A stretch of DNA of 64,000 nt from Rhodospirillales bacterium (lineage in GTDB: Bacteria > Pseudomonadota > Alphaproteobacteria > CACIAM-22H2). Positions 1 to 8,744 of this stretch are shown one piece after another. A program made the translations under genes and the position numbers. How positions within the stretch are numbered: the first letter of the stretch is position 1; every line of letters begins with the position of its first letter. The DNA is taken from positions 90,713-154,712 of the forward strand of contig JAEUKX010000014.1 of assembly GCA_016794025.1 (NCBI GenBank), written 5' to 3'. The notes under the pieces are model-generated. The model saw nothing but the letters and a program-made list of their open reading frames with translations, did no database searches and had not been told where the DNA came from.

Positions 1-303
1 GCCGGGTCCTTCGCTTGCATCGCGAAGGTAGATCCGGTCGGCAAGGTAGCGCGTGACGACGATCGAAATCGGGCCCGCGCAGACGAGCGAGAAGCCGAAA
101 TTGTAGATGACGATCAGCCGGAAAAGCGACACGTCCGCATTGCGCGCCGCATCCTCGGCAACGACCGAGAGCGCGCCGAGCGCAAGGATTGTTACAAGCC
201 AGGGGCCCGATGCAACGAGCGTCGCGTGCATGAAGGCACGCAGCGAGCCCATCACGTCGTCCGAACGTGCAAGTTCGCGCAAGGAGAAGCCGATGCCTGC
301 CAT
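1..303 (-). CDS. pelG: PelG, Pel exopolysaccharide inner-membrane transporter (partial, C-terminus outside window)
   Basis: Reading leftward from ATG at 303, the frame stays open to the window edge and encodes the first about 100 residues of a membrane protein starting MAGIGFSLREL, the usual PelG N-terminus. A long hydrophobic helix (about residues 28-50) and a second (about 63-85) are visible. PelG is a flippase-like protein that partners the cytosolic glycosyltransferase PelF and with PelD/PelE forms the inner-membrane synthase complex. Its ATG overlaps the pelF stop in an ATGA, so it is the last visible gene of the operon and probably translationally coupled. The rest of the gene lies beyond base 1. 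Confidence 0.9.
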   Translation of the reverse strand, partial: MAGIGFSLRELARSDDVMGSLRAFMHATLVASGPWLVTILALGALSVVAEDAARNADVSLFRLIVIYNFGFSLVCAGPISIVVTRYLADRIYLRDASEGPG

Positions 304-1850
304 CAGGCCGCCTCCGTCCCGCCACGCCGGGCATCCGGCATGTCGCGGTACGTTTCGTAGATCTCGCGGTAGATGCCGTCGATCGTCCGCTTGTTGTAGA
401 GGAGTTCCACCCGTCGCTTGATCGCCGCCGCACACCGACGATGCCATTCCTTGTCGACAAGCAGCCGCGCCAGCGCACGTCCCGTCGCGGCAGGGTCGGC
501 GAGACCCGTCACCTCGCCGCCGGGGCCCAGCCGCGGCCTTTCGTCCGACCGTCCTTCCAGCATCTCGCGGCAGGCGCCGACGTCGGTCGCCACCGTGGGA
601 ACTCCGGCAGCACCGCCCTCGAGAATCACGAGCGGCTGGGCCTCGGAGACGGATGTCAGCGCGAGGGCGTCAATGCGGCCAAGCCAATCGCTCAGCTTCT
701 GGCGGCCCATGAACCTGAGCGTTCCATCGAGCCCCAGCAGGCGCACCAGATCCTTGCACTCCGCGGCATAGGCCGGATCCTCGTCCTCGGGTCCCAGGAC
801 GAAGGCCTGCAGGTCGGGAACCTCGCGCTTGGCAACTGCGATCGCGCGTATGAATGTCTTGATGTCCTTGATCGGCACCACGCGACCGATCAGCGCGACT
901 GTCGGCGGCCGGCCCTCGTCCTGGCGCGGTATGGCGGCATAGCCGTCGAAGTCGATGCCGTTGGGAATGACGCGCAGGCGATCGGGCGGTGCACCGTCGC
1001 GGCGCTGCATGGCCTGATTGCCCTCGTAGAGCGTGATGATGGATCGGGCCATCGAGTAGAGGCAGCGCGAATAGGACACGAACGTGTCGATCCACAGATC
1101 CTTGAGATCGCGCCGTTCGCGCTCGACTGCCAGCGCCCGCGGACGGTTCGACGACAGCCAGTCCGCCATCGTGATTTCGATCCGCCGCTCGTTCGTGTAG
1201 ATGCCATGCTCGGTCACGAAGCACGGCCGGCCCGTCTCGATCGCCGCGCGCGCGGCCATAAGCCCGGCGTAGCCCGTCGAGATCGTGTGGAAGACACGCG
1301 CCTTGGGCAGATCGCTCAGGACGCAGGAAAAGAGGCCTCCGAGCTGGGCCCGCCAGGTCCAGAAATAGTCGAGAAACGAGCAGTCAGGCACGCTTTGTTC
1401 GTACATCCGCACGAGCGTGTTCCAGGCTGCCGGCGAATTGAGCAGCGTTTCCGCGCCAAGTTCGCGCCGCCGCGGCCCCAGCACGGCAAGTATCCGCTCG
1501 AGATCCTCGATCGATCCGCGCGATTCGATCGAGAGAAGCGCCCCCTCGATCTCGCGGAAAAGCCTCTTCAATCGCCGCGCCGAACGTGGACCTGGCTCCG
1601 GTTGCTGAAGAAACACGTGCGTCAGGCCAACGACATTGTCGGCGATGGGATACTTGAAGGCGCGGTCACGTCGATCGGCGAGCAGTGCCACACAATGGAA
1701 CTTCAGATGGGGCTGCGCCCGGATCAGGTCGTTGACCCAGGTCGACACGCCTCCCGAGACGTACGGATAGGTACCCTCGAGCAGCAGGCAAACGTCTGCT
1801 GATGGCGCGTCCAGCCGCGTGAAATCCGAGTTGGGCTGGAAATCCGTCAT
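303..1850 (-). CDS. pelF: PelF, cytosolic Pel polysaccharide glycosyltransferase (GT4)
   Basis: 515 residues, the usual PelF length. The N-terminal half carries the PelF-specific region (LLEGTYPYVSGGVSTW near residue 23, typical of the DUF3492 domain). The C-terminal half is a GT-B GT4 domain with VALIGRVVPIKD and the retaining-enzyme E-x7-E motif (EAQPLVILE, about residues 401-409). The family polymerises UDP-N-acetylgalactosamine-type precursors in the cytosol for export through PelG. It follows pelE with a gap of only 3 bases and overlaps pelG by 4. Identity is clear; the exact sugar donor in this organism is inferred from the family. Confidence 0.95.
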   Translation of the reverse strand: MTDFQPNSDFTRLDAPSADVCLLLEGTYPYVSGGVSTWVNDLIRAQPHLKFHCVALLADRRDRAFKYPIADNVVGLTHVFLQQPEPGPRSARRLKRLFREIEGALLSIESRGSIEDLERILAVLGPRRRELGAETLLNSPAAWNTLVRMYEQSVPDCSFLDYFWTWRAQLGGLFSCVLSDLPKARVFHTISTGYAGLMAARAAIETGRPCFVTEHGIYTNERRIEITMADWLSSNRPRALAVERERRDLKDLWIDTFVSYSRCLYSMARSIITLYEGNQAMQRRDGAPPDRLRVIPNGIDFDGYAAIPRQDEGRPPTVALIGRVVPIKDIKTFIRAIAVAKREVPDLQAFVLGPEDEDPAYAAECKDLVRLLGLDGTLRFMGRQKLSDWLGRIDALALTSVSEAQPLVILEGGAAGVPTVATDVGACREMLEGRSDERPRLGPGGEVTGLADPAATGRALARLLVDKEWHRRCAAAIKRRVELLYNKRTIDGIYREIYETYRDMPDARRGGTEAA

Positions 1851-1853
1851 GCG

Positions 1854-2975
1854 TCAGGCCGGCACCCAGAGCCGAGCCGCTTCGCGCAGCCGCGGATCGG
1901 CGTTCTCGTCCCCATCCAGCAGCGGAACGATACGCGCCGCCGCTTCGCGAAGCTGGACAAACGCGCCGATACGGAAAAGGCATTCGAGATACCAGATCGC
2001 GCCGGCCGGCTTCAGCCGGCCTGCACCCGCCGAGGTCGCCAGAAGATCGGCGGCCGTCCGGTATTCCCCCATCCGCACAAGCAGACGGCCGATCGCAAGT
2101 TCGACATCGCCGTTCTCGGGCGCAAGTTCGAGAGCGGAAAAATAGAGTTTGAGCGCCCGGTGCCGGTTCTCCGCCTGCCGGTCATTGTCGAGCAGGCCGG
2201 TGAAGGCGTAGTCGTCGTAGTGGCGGGCGGCGGCGAAAACGAGCGGCATGTCGCGAGGTCGCCGGACAAGCTCCGATTCAAGGTCGATCGACCGGCGCAG
2301 GAAGCGTTGCTCGATCTGCGCCACGGCCGTCGCGGCCTGAACGCGGATCGCCGGCTCGGGATGACCGAGCGCGCTCTTCAGGGCCGGCGCGAAGGCCGGC
2401 TTGAAGTACGTGGCGATCAGCGCGATCAGCGCCTGCTTCTGATCGAACGTACCGAAGGCAAGTATGTCCGTGAACGATGCGACCGAGCGCGCGGCGGTCT
2501 CGTCGTCACTGCCGTCCGTGACGATTTGCTGGAATAGGGCCCTTGCACCTTCGATCTGCTGATCCGGGAACAGGGCGGCATACCATTCTTCGAAGCTGGT
2601 CGTGTGGCGCCGGAACAGCGCGAACAGTGCCGCACACAGCATCGCGCCGGCGGCCCCGAAAGGCCCGGCCGTCACGGCGGCTCCCACAGCGAGCCAGGGC
2701 AGCCGCAGGTCGAGGGCGCGGCGAGACACGGTCCAGATCCAAAATCCGCCAAGAACCACCGCCGCACCATGTACGCCGACGACGGCGGCCGGGTCTTCCC
2801 CGCCCGTCGCCGTATCCCACCACGCCCAGCCAGTTGCCGCCGCCAAGCACGCGGCAACGGCGAAGGTTTCGGCGACGGGGGCGTGCCCGGCCACCCGTGC
2901 CAGCGAGGCCAGCATCTCCGCATGTTCGCGATCGCGCCGGCCGCGGCGGCGATCGTCGGCGCGGACCTCGCTCAC
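1854..2975 (-). CDS. pelE: PelE-like membrane TPR protein of the Pel synthase
   Basis: Position between pelD and pelF and architecture identify this as PelE. Two to three hydrophobic helices come first (around ETFAVAACLAAATGWAWW and VVLGGFWIWTV), followed by a cytosolic helical-repeat region. That region includes a HEAT-like stretch (LKSALGHPEPAIRVQAATAV) and TPR-like pairs near the C-terminus (ALKLYFSALELAPENGDVELAIGRLL). I chose GTG at 2975 because it overlaps the pelD stop as GTGA, giving 373 residues. A longer frame opens at 3056 but runs into pelD, and ATG at 2915 is an alternative. PelE is thought to hold PelD, PelF and PelG together. Sequence divergence within PelE is high, so assignment leans on context. 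Confidence 0.8.
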   Translation of the reverse strand: MSEVRADDRRRGRRDREHAEMLASLARVAGHAPVAETFAVAACLAAATGWAWWDTATGGEDPAAVVGVHGAAVVLGGFWIWTVSRRALDLRLPWLAVGAAVTAGPFGAAGAMLCAALFALFRRHTTSFEEWYAALFPDQQIEGARALFQQIVTDGSDDETAARSVASFTDILAFGTFDQKQALIALIATYFKPAFAPALKSALGHPEPAIRVQAATAVAQIEQRFLRRSIDLESELVRRPRDMPLVFAAARHYDDYAFTGLLDNDRQAENRHRALKLYFSALELAPENGDVELAIGRLLVRMGEYRTAADLLATSAGAGRLKPAGAIWYLECLFRIGAFVQLREAAARIVPLLDGDENADPRLREAARLWVPA

Positions 2976-4009
2976 CGCGCGGTTCCCGCATCGATCCCAT
3001 GCATGGCGGATTCGAAGCGCCGGGCATGGGAATACGCCGTGCCGATCCACTCGCACAGCAAACGGAAATTCTCGATCGACGTCACGCTGAGATCGAGGAA
3101 ACCCATCTCCTCGATCTTGAGCATGCCGACGACCTCGCCACTGTCGACATTGAGCAGTGGGCCGGCAAGCAACCCCTCGCCGGCCAGAATGCGTTCGTCC
3201 TCCGCCACCGCAGCGACAAGCGTTCGGTGCGAGCCGATGACGGCCTGAAACAGCGCAGACTGGCCGTCGAACGACCGCGCGAAGACGGTTTCGGCCGCTT
3301 CCCAGCCTTCGTTCGTCGCGAGTTCAAGCACATCGCCGTTCAGCAGGAACAGCGAGAAACGTCGCGGACTCATGACCGTGCGCACCAGATCGGCGACCCC
3401 CGCCTGCACCTCGTGCGTCGCCATCCGCTCGATGCCCTTCGCGGCATTGTAGATCGCGAAGACGGTGCGCAACTGTCCTGCGACACGTGACTCGAGACTT
3501 TCGCGCCGCGCATCCAGCCGTCGATAGGCTGCCGCGATGACTTCTTCGCGCTTTCGCGACTGCAGCACCTCTTCGCGCAGCGCGTCGCGCTCGCGCCGGA
3601 CCCTGCCTTGCATCTCGCCGAACACGACCGCGGCCACGGTCCAGAGCAGCGGCAACAGCGTCGCATCGAGCAGCCATCCGTAGAGGTCCTGGTCGAACCG
3701 CTGCGGCGGCAGGTTGCCGATCAGAAGCGCGGCGCTCGAGGCGGCCGCCGCGACGAGCGCTTCGGTCGTCCCATACTGAACGGCGCATAGCAGCACGACG
3801 ATCCAGAACGGGTGCGGCGAGACGGTCGTGAAGCGGCCGAAATCCAGGAACACGAAGTCGACGAGCAGCGCCGTCAGCAGGAAGGCGGTAATCTCGACGA
3901 TTGCCGATCGGCGCACGCCAAGCAGCTTCGGCGCCTCGGCGACGGCCGGCATCGCAATGCGGTCGACCGCGCGCCGGCGCGGCGTCTGGCCGGGCTTCAC
4001 ATCCGCCAT
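2972..4009 (-). CDS. pelD: PelD, truncated form: membrane region plus GAF, no GGDEF
   Basis: 345 residues. Four hydrophobic helices occupy about residues 30-117 (ITAFLLTALLVDFVFLDF, HPFWIVVLLCAVQYG, ALVAAAASSAALLIG, LLPLLWTVAAVVFG). An arginine/glutamate-rich coiled coil follows (about 118-170), then a GAF domain (about 172-320). The protein ends about 25 residues later. In Pseudomonas aeruginosa, PelD (455 residues) continues into a degenerate GGDEF domain whose RxxD site binds c-di-GMP; that domain is absent here and is not encoded downstream. The start overlaps the preceding barrel gene by 13 bp. Assignment as PelD is secure from order and domain layout; loss of c-di-GMP control is inferred. 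Confidence 0.88.
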   Translation of the reverse strand: MADVKPGQTPRRRAVDRIAMPAVAEAPKLLGVRRSAIVEITAFLLTALLVDFVFLDFGRFTTVSPHPFWIVVLLCAVQYGTTEALVAAAASSAALLIGNLPPQRFDQDLYGWLLDATLLPLLWTVAAVVFGEMQGRVRRERDALREEVLQSRKREEVIAAAYRRLDARRESLESRVAGQLRTVFAIYNAAKGIERMATHEVQAGVADLVRTVMSPRRFSLFLLNGDVLELATNEGWEAAETVFARSFDGQSALFQAVIGSHRTLVAAVAEDERILAGEGLLAGPLLNVDSGEVVGMLKIEEMGFLDLSVTSIENFRLLCEWIGTAYSHARRFESAMHGIDAGTAR

Positions 4010-5580
4010 CGCGCGAAGCCCCCGAAGGAAACATACTCGCTCGCATCGCGACCCACGCCGCGCCCGTAGCCGGTCGAAAGCCCGCCCGAGAAGGCGCCAT
4101 CGTCGATCCAGGAAAGGCTGGCACCGACCAACGGGCCGCCGCGGCCACCATAGCGGTCGTAGGCCGGTCCGGCCGACAGGTCCGCGACGAGCGGCAGAGC
4201 GGTGCCGAACGTCCGCTGCCAGTCGAGCGAATACCCGGCCAGAAGGCCATGGACCTCCCGGTAGCGGAGCGGCACGGGCCTGAACTGCGTTCCGACGTTC
4301 GAGGGGTCGTCACGCGACGATATCCGCCAAGGATACTCGCCCTCGAAGACGTAGGCGATGCTTGCACCGCGCGCGACCCCGTCGAGCGGCAGGCGAAGCT
4401 CGCCGTCGGCCGAGGCCGATCGTGCCGCGTCCGCAAGACCCGGCATGCCGTAGCGGTTGGCCGCAAGGCGCGCGCGCGCGGACAGTCCGAAAAGCCACGG
4501 CTGTGCGTACTGGACATATGCTCTGTCGCGCGTGCCGTCGGCCACGAGGCTTTCCGTGAAGTCCCAGTACGGCCGGGCAATCTCGATTCCGGCGAACAGC
4601 CGCGATTCGTCGAAAAGATATTCGCGTACGATGCCGGCACCAGGCGCACGCGGATTGGCAAAGAGCTGGATGTGCGTGCGGGTACCGGCCTCGCCTTCGT
4701 GCGCAAGACCGACCGCCCCCCGCTGCCGCATGCCGATGAACCGGTCGACCGCACCCGCCGGCCGGCGCACGGACGGGCTGTCGACATAGGCTTGGTCGAA
4801 CGACGCCGTCAGGCGCCAGGCCGGCGTCACCGGAACCTCGGCCATGAGGCCGAGCTGGTAGCGCTTCTCACCGGCGCTCGTGCGTCGATACTCCGGCTCC
4901 ACTCGCACGAAGGCAGCCCGGTCGCGCGCGAGGGCAGCACGCGCGGCAAGGAAATCGGCATTCGAAGGATCGGCAGCCACGGCACGATCCATAAGTTCGG
5001 CGGCACGACGATTGCGGCCGATCTGCTGCTCGAGCCCGCCGAGCTGGGCGAGCGTCTCGCCATCCGCGGGGTCCGCCGCCGCGAGTGCGGAAAGCCTGCC
5101 GCGCGCAACGGCAACCTGCCCGGTCTGCGATTCGAGCGCTGCGCGCAGACGCTCCAGCCGCCGCTCGGCCCGCTCGGTCACGATCGCGTCGTCCGGGTCG
5201 TCGGGCACTCGCGCATCCTCGCCAATCCGGATCGCCACGACGACACCCGCGCCGTCGCGTTGCGCGGCAAGCGTCGTGCCGGGTGCGGCTACGAGCAGGA
5301 GCGTATCGAATCCCGCGCCGACGGACTCGACGAACCGCGGAAGTTCCCGGCGCAGGACATCGAAATCCGGCTCGGATATCGGCCCGCCGAACCGCAGGAG
5401 CACTTCGCGTCCGCGGACATCGATGCGAATTTCGCCCTGCCGCCGCGGAACGACCCGCACGTTCGCCAACGGGCCGTCGGTGCTCCATGTCAGATCGAGT
5501 GCAGCCGGCCCGGCTGTCTGCGCACGAACAGCAGCGGGACAAAGCAGCACAGCCACAAGGATTGCAGCGACCCAGCGCAT
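3997..5580 (-). CDS. pelB2: PelB C-terminal half as a separate gene: outer-membrane beta-barrel
   Basis: 527 residues with a clean signal peptide (MRWVAAILVAVLLCPAAVRAQ). The first 200 residues contain a short soluble domain and one TPR-like pair (about residues 165-225). The rest is alternating aromatic/glycine-rich strands ending GGFARWRM, as expected of an outer-membrane barrel with a C-terminal aromatic signature. In P. aeruginosa the PelB export pore is one roughly 1,190-residue chain, TPRs followed by the barrel; here the barrel is its own gene. ATG at 5580 overlaps the stop of the TPR gene (ATGA). Function: export of Pel across the outer membrane. The split is visible directly; the pore role is inferred from homology and position. 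Confidence 0.85.
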   Translation of the reverse strand: MRWVAAILVAVLLCPAAVRAQTAGPAALDLTWSTDGPLANVRVVPRRQGEIRIDVRGREVLLRFGGPISEPDFDVLRRELPRFVESVGAGFDTLLLVAAPGTTLAAQRDGAGVVVAIRIGEDARVPDDPDDAIVTERAERRLERLRAALESQTGQVAVARGRLSALAAADPADGETLAQLGGLEQQIGRNRRAAELMDRAVAADPSNADFLAARAALARDRAAFVRVEPEYRRTSAGEKRYQLGLMAEVPVTPAWRLTASFDQAYVDSPSVRRPAGAVDRFIGMRQRGAVGLAHEGEAGTRTHIQLFANPRAPGAGIVREYLFDESRLFAGIEIARPYWDFTESLVADGTRDRAYVQYAQPWLFGLSARARLAANRYGMPGLADAARSASADGELRLPLDGVARGASIAYVFEGEYPWRISSRDDPSNVGTQFRPVPLRYREVHGLLAGYSLDWQRTFGTALPLVADLSAGPAYDRYGGRGGPLVGASLSWIDDGAFSGGLSTGYGRGVGRDASEYVSFGGFARWRM

Positions 5581-8500
5581 CAGCCGTTCGGCTCCAGGAC
5601 GCGCCGGGCCGGCGCCGTGCGGCCCAGCTCGAGCAGCACACCCGCATAGTCGGCCCGCAGATCGCGGTTGCGCGGCTGTTCGCGCAGGAGACGCTCGTAC
5701 AGCGTCACAGCCTCCTCCGACCGGCCAAGCCGGTGATACAGATACGCCTGCACGGCACGCGCCGCGAACGGCGGCGGCCTCAGGCCTTCGATTGCCGCCA
5801 GTGCGCGCTCGTGCTCGGTCCGGGCGGCTAGACGGTCCTTGAGACGATAGAGCGATTCGCCCAGATAGTAATGGGCCTCCCAGTCGGATGGGCCAGCAGC
5901 CGGCGCGCCCGCCAGATACCGCTGGAGAAGGCTGCGGGCGCGTTCGAAATCTCCGTCGGAAAAGGCGGCAAAACCCACCTGCCGCTGCGCCTCGCGGCGC
6001 GCCGGATCGAGAAGCAGCAGCCGCGCGTACGCCAGTCTCGCGAGGTCGGGCCGATTGCCGGCTGACGCGAGCTCACCGAGCTTCAGGGCCATATCCGGGT
6101 CGCCTTCGCGCGCAATCCGCGACTCGACAAGTCGACCGAAAGCGATCCTGTCGTCGGCGCTACCGGCCAGCAGATGAGCCTCCGCGGCTGCCACCGTTGC
6201 CGGACCACCCGCACGGCCCGGCGTCGCGGCATCTGCAGCCAGGACATGCGCGGCACGCTGCGGTGCGCCGGAATCCAAAAGGACACGTGCCCAGCCAAGC
6301 CGGTCGGCCGGCGTCGGCATCGCGCGCGCCTGCGCCTCGATCCAGTCGAGCTGCCGCGCGTCCGGTCGGGGCCCCATCAGGAACAGGACCTGCCGGACAT
6401 CGGGGTTCGCGGTCGGGCGGCCCGCTGCAAGCCGCTCGAAAATGTCGAGTGCCCGCATCTTCTCGCCGAGGTCGAGCAGTCGGAATGCAAGCTGACGACG
6501 CGCCTCGTCACCCGTCTTCGGATCAACGCTCCGCCGCACGAGCAACGCCACAAGCTCGTCGCGGCGCCCCGCACGCTCGAGCGCAGCCTCGAGTGCATCG
6601 TTCCATTCGCCGCCGAAATCAGCCGCCGCCCGCCGCAAGGCCGGCAGATGGACTGCCGGCGGCGTGCGCTCCAGCAGGGCATAGGTCGCCTCGCGGCGGA
6701 TCGCCGGGGGAAGATCGTCGCGGCGCGCGACGTCAAGAAGGACGGGAACCGCGGCTTCGATCCGCCTGGCATCCGCAGCTGCGGTGACCAGCGCGCCCAG
6801 CCACTCCGCCGGATTGGCCCGCGCGCGACGCACAAGCTCGGGCAGCACGTCATCCCAGGATTTCGCGTCGACGAGTGCATAGAGCGCTTCGTCGCGCGCC
6901 GCGGCCACGAGCGATTCGTCGACCAGTCGACTGCGCCAATACTCGCGCAGTTCGCCGCGCGCCCGCTCGTCCCGCTTCGCCACGTCGGCGAGCGCCGTGC
7001 GATAGAGCGCCTCGACCTCGTCATTGGCCATGACCGGGCGCAGCGCGCGCGCCTCGGCCAGCGCCTCCGCAGCCCGGCCCGCGGCAAGTGCAGCCTGCGC
7101 AAGACGCAGGCGGGCAACGGGTGTCGGCCCTTCGAGGGCGCGCAGGCGTCGCGCCGCCACGAGCTGGAGCGCGGGCGACTTCGCGTCACCGCCAATGAAG
7201 AAAAGATCGGTGAGGACATTGCCGGGAAGCGAAGCCGGCGCTTCCGTTTCCAGCCATCGGGCGACGGCATCCCCCCTGCCCGCCTGCGCCATGACCAGTG
7301 CCCAGCCTGTTGCCGCCGCAAGGGAAGTCGGTCGCTGCCGGCGCAGACGTTCGAAGACCGGCACGCCATCGGCCGCACGCCCCGCGAGAAGATAGAGCTG
7401 GGCCAGATCGCCCACGGCCGCGTCCGGCAACGCCGGGTCGTTGGCCAGACGCAGCAGGAGATCCAGCGCATCGCTGCGTGCGCCCGCGGCCACGAAGATC
7501 TGGACGAGCGTCAGGGAATCGTCGAGCCCCACACCGGGCCTTCCCAGGGCAATGCGTGCCAGTCCAACCGCCTTCTCCGGTTCGTCGAGCGCGGAATAGA
7601 CGCGCGCCGCCAGCAGCGGCCGTTCGGCCAGACGCGCCTGACCGGCACCTTCGGCGATGGCACGCAGGAAGTCGAACTGGCGCCGGTCGAGCGCCTGACC
7701 GGCAAGCGCCTCGATCTGGGGTGCGGTGAGAGCTGCGAGATCGAGCGAACGTGCAAGCGCGAAGGCAGTCTCTGCACGCCCGCTTTCGATGCCGATCTCG
7801 ACAAGGTCGCCGAGGACCGCAGCAGTGAATCCGGCGGTTCCACGCGCCGTCTGCAGGTCGAACAGGCGGCCGGAAAGCGCTCGATCGCCGGCATCTATCG
7901 CAAGCCGCATGATCGCGACATTCGTCGCCGGATCCTCGCCGATCCGCGATTCGACCGGCGACAGCGCCTCGAGCCCCGCCTTGGCGAGTCCCCGCCCGCC
8001 GAATGCGCCAACGACCGCCGCGATATCGGCCGGGCCCGTATGAAGGTCCAGATGGCCACGCGCGTGCGCGACGGCACCGGGCACATCCTTGGCCTCAAGC
8101 GAAACGCTGAGCCAGAGATCGAGTATCGATGCATCGACGCGATCGGGCAGCCGTCGGGCGAGCGCGGACAGCGTGCGTTCAGCCTCGTCGAACTGGCGGC
8201 GCCGCGCCTGCAACTCCGCAAGATCGGCAAAGTCGTCGACCTGCGCCTCGGGCAGCGCCACGAGACGTTCGAGAACACCCGTCTGTGCCTCGGTCTCGCC
8301 GGCAAAATTGTAGAGTGCCGAAAGCTCCCGCAGTTCGTCCGGCTTCGGATCGAGACGAACGATCTCGGCGAGGTTTGCGCGGCGCGCTTCCTCGCGTCCC
8401 GCCCAGCGCAGATAGACCGCGAGCAGCCGCCGTGCGCTCGCCGCTTCCGCCTGCGCGAGCCGATCCTGCCCGATTAGGGTCTCTAGAATCTCGATCGCGC

Positions 8501-8744
8501 GCGCAAGTTCGCCTTCCTGAGCGTAGAGTCGCGCAAGCGGAACGACGATTTCCAGCAGAGGTCCGTCTTCCGCCAGCCGTCGCTCGAAGGCGGCGCGCGC
8601 CTGGCCGAATTCGCGGTCGCGCAGATGCATGGCCGCCCGTTCGCGCGTATTCGGCACGATCAGAAGGCTCGCGAAGAGGCTCGAACCGACGAGTGCTGCG
8701 GCAAGTGCGAACTGTCCGCCTGTGCGTGCGTGCAGCGCGCTCAC
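5580..8744 (-). CDS. pelB1: PelB N-terminal half as a separate gene: membrane-anchored periplasmic TPR scaffold
   Basis: 1,054 residues from GTG at 8744, which overlaps the stop of the deacetylase gene (GTGA). A frame stays open far upstream to 10742 but only as a shadow of the deacetylase. One N-terminal hydrophobic helix (FALAAALVGSSLFASLLIV) is followed by a very long array of helical TPR repeats, starting about residue 35 (AAFERRLAEDGPLLEIVVPLARLYAQEGEL) and ending in a canonical pair (YHRLGRSEEAVTLYERLLREQP). In P. aeruginosa the PelB TPR region recruits and stimulates the PelA deacetylase in the periplasm. The last TPRs end immediately before the separate barrel gene, so the two genes together equal one PelB. 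Confidence 0.88.
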   Translation of the reverse strand: MSALHARTGGQFALAAALVGSSLFASLLIVPNTRERAAMHLRDREFGQARAAFERRLAEDGPLLEIVVPLARLYAQEGELARAIEILETLIGQDRLAQAEAASARRLLAVYLRWAGREEARRANLAEIVRLDPKPDELRELSALYNFAGETEAQTGVLERLVALPEAQVDDFADLAELQARRRQFDEAERTLSALARRLPDRVDASILDLWLSVSLEAKDVPGAVAHARGHLDLHTGPADIAAVVGAFGGRGLAKAGLEALSPVESRIGEDPATNVAIMRLAIDAGDRALSGRLFDLQTARGTAGFTAAVLGDLVEIGIESGRAETAFALARSLDLAALTAPQIEALAGQALDRRQFDFLRAIAEGAGQARLAERPLLAARVYSALDEPEKAVGLARIALGRPGVGLDDSLTLVQIFVAAGARSDALDLLLRLANDPALPDAAVGDLAQLYLLAGRAADGVPVFERLRRQRPTSLAAATGWALVMAQAGRGDAVARWLETEAPASLPGNVLTDLFFIGGDAKSPALQLVAARRLRALEGPTPVARLRLAQAALAAGRAAEALAEARALRPVMANDEVEALYRTALADVAKRDERARGELREYWRSRLVDESLVAAARDEALYALVDAKSWDDVLPELVRRARANPAEWLGALVTAAADARRIEAAVPVLLDVARRDDLPPAIRREATYALLERTPPAVHLPALRRAAADFGGEWNDALEAALERAGRRDELVALLVRRSVDPKTGDEARRQLAFRLLDLGEKMRALDIFERLAAGRPTANPDVRQVLFLMGPRPDARQLDWIEAQARAMPTPADRLGWARVLLDSGAPQRAAHVLAADAATPGRAGGPATVAAAEAHLLAGSADDRIAFGRLVESRIAREGDPDMALKLGELASAGNRPDLARLAYARLLLLDPARREAQRQVGFAAFSDGDFERARSLLQRYLAGAPAAGPSDWEAHYYLGESLYRLKDRLAARTEHERALAAIEGLRPPPFAARAVQAYLYHRLGRSEEAVTLYERLLREQPRNRDLRADYAGVLLELGRTAPARRVLEPNG

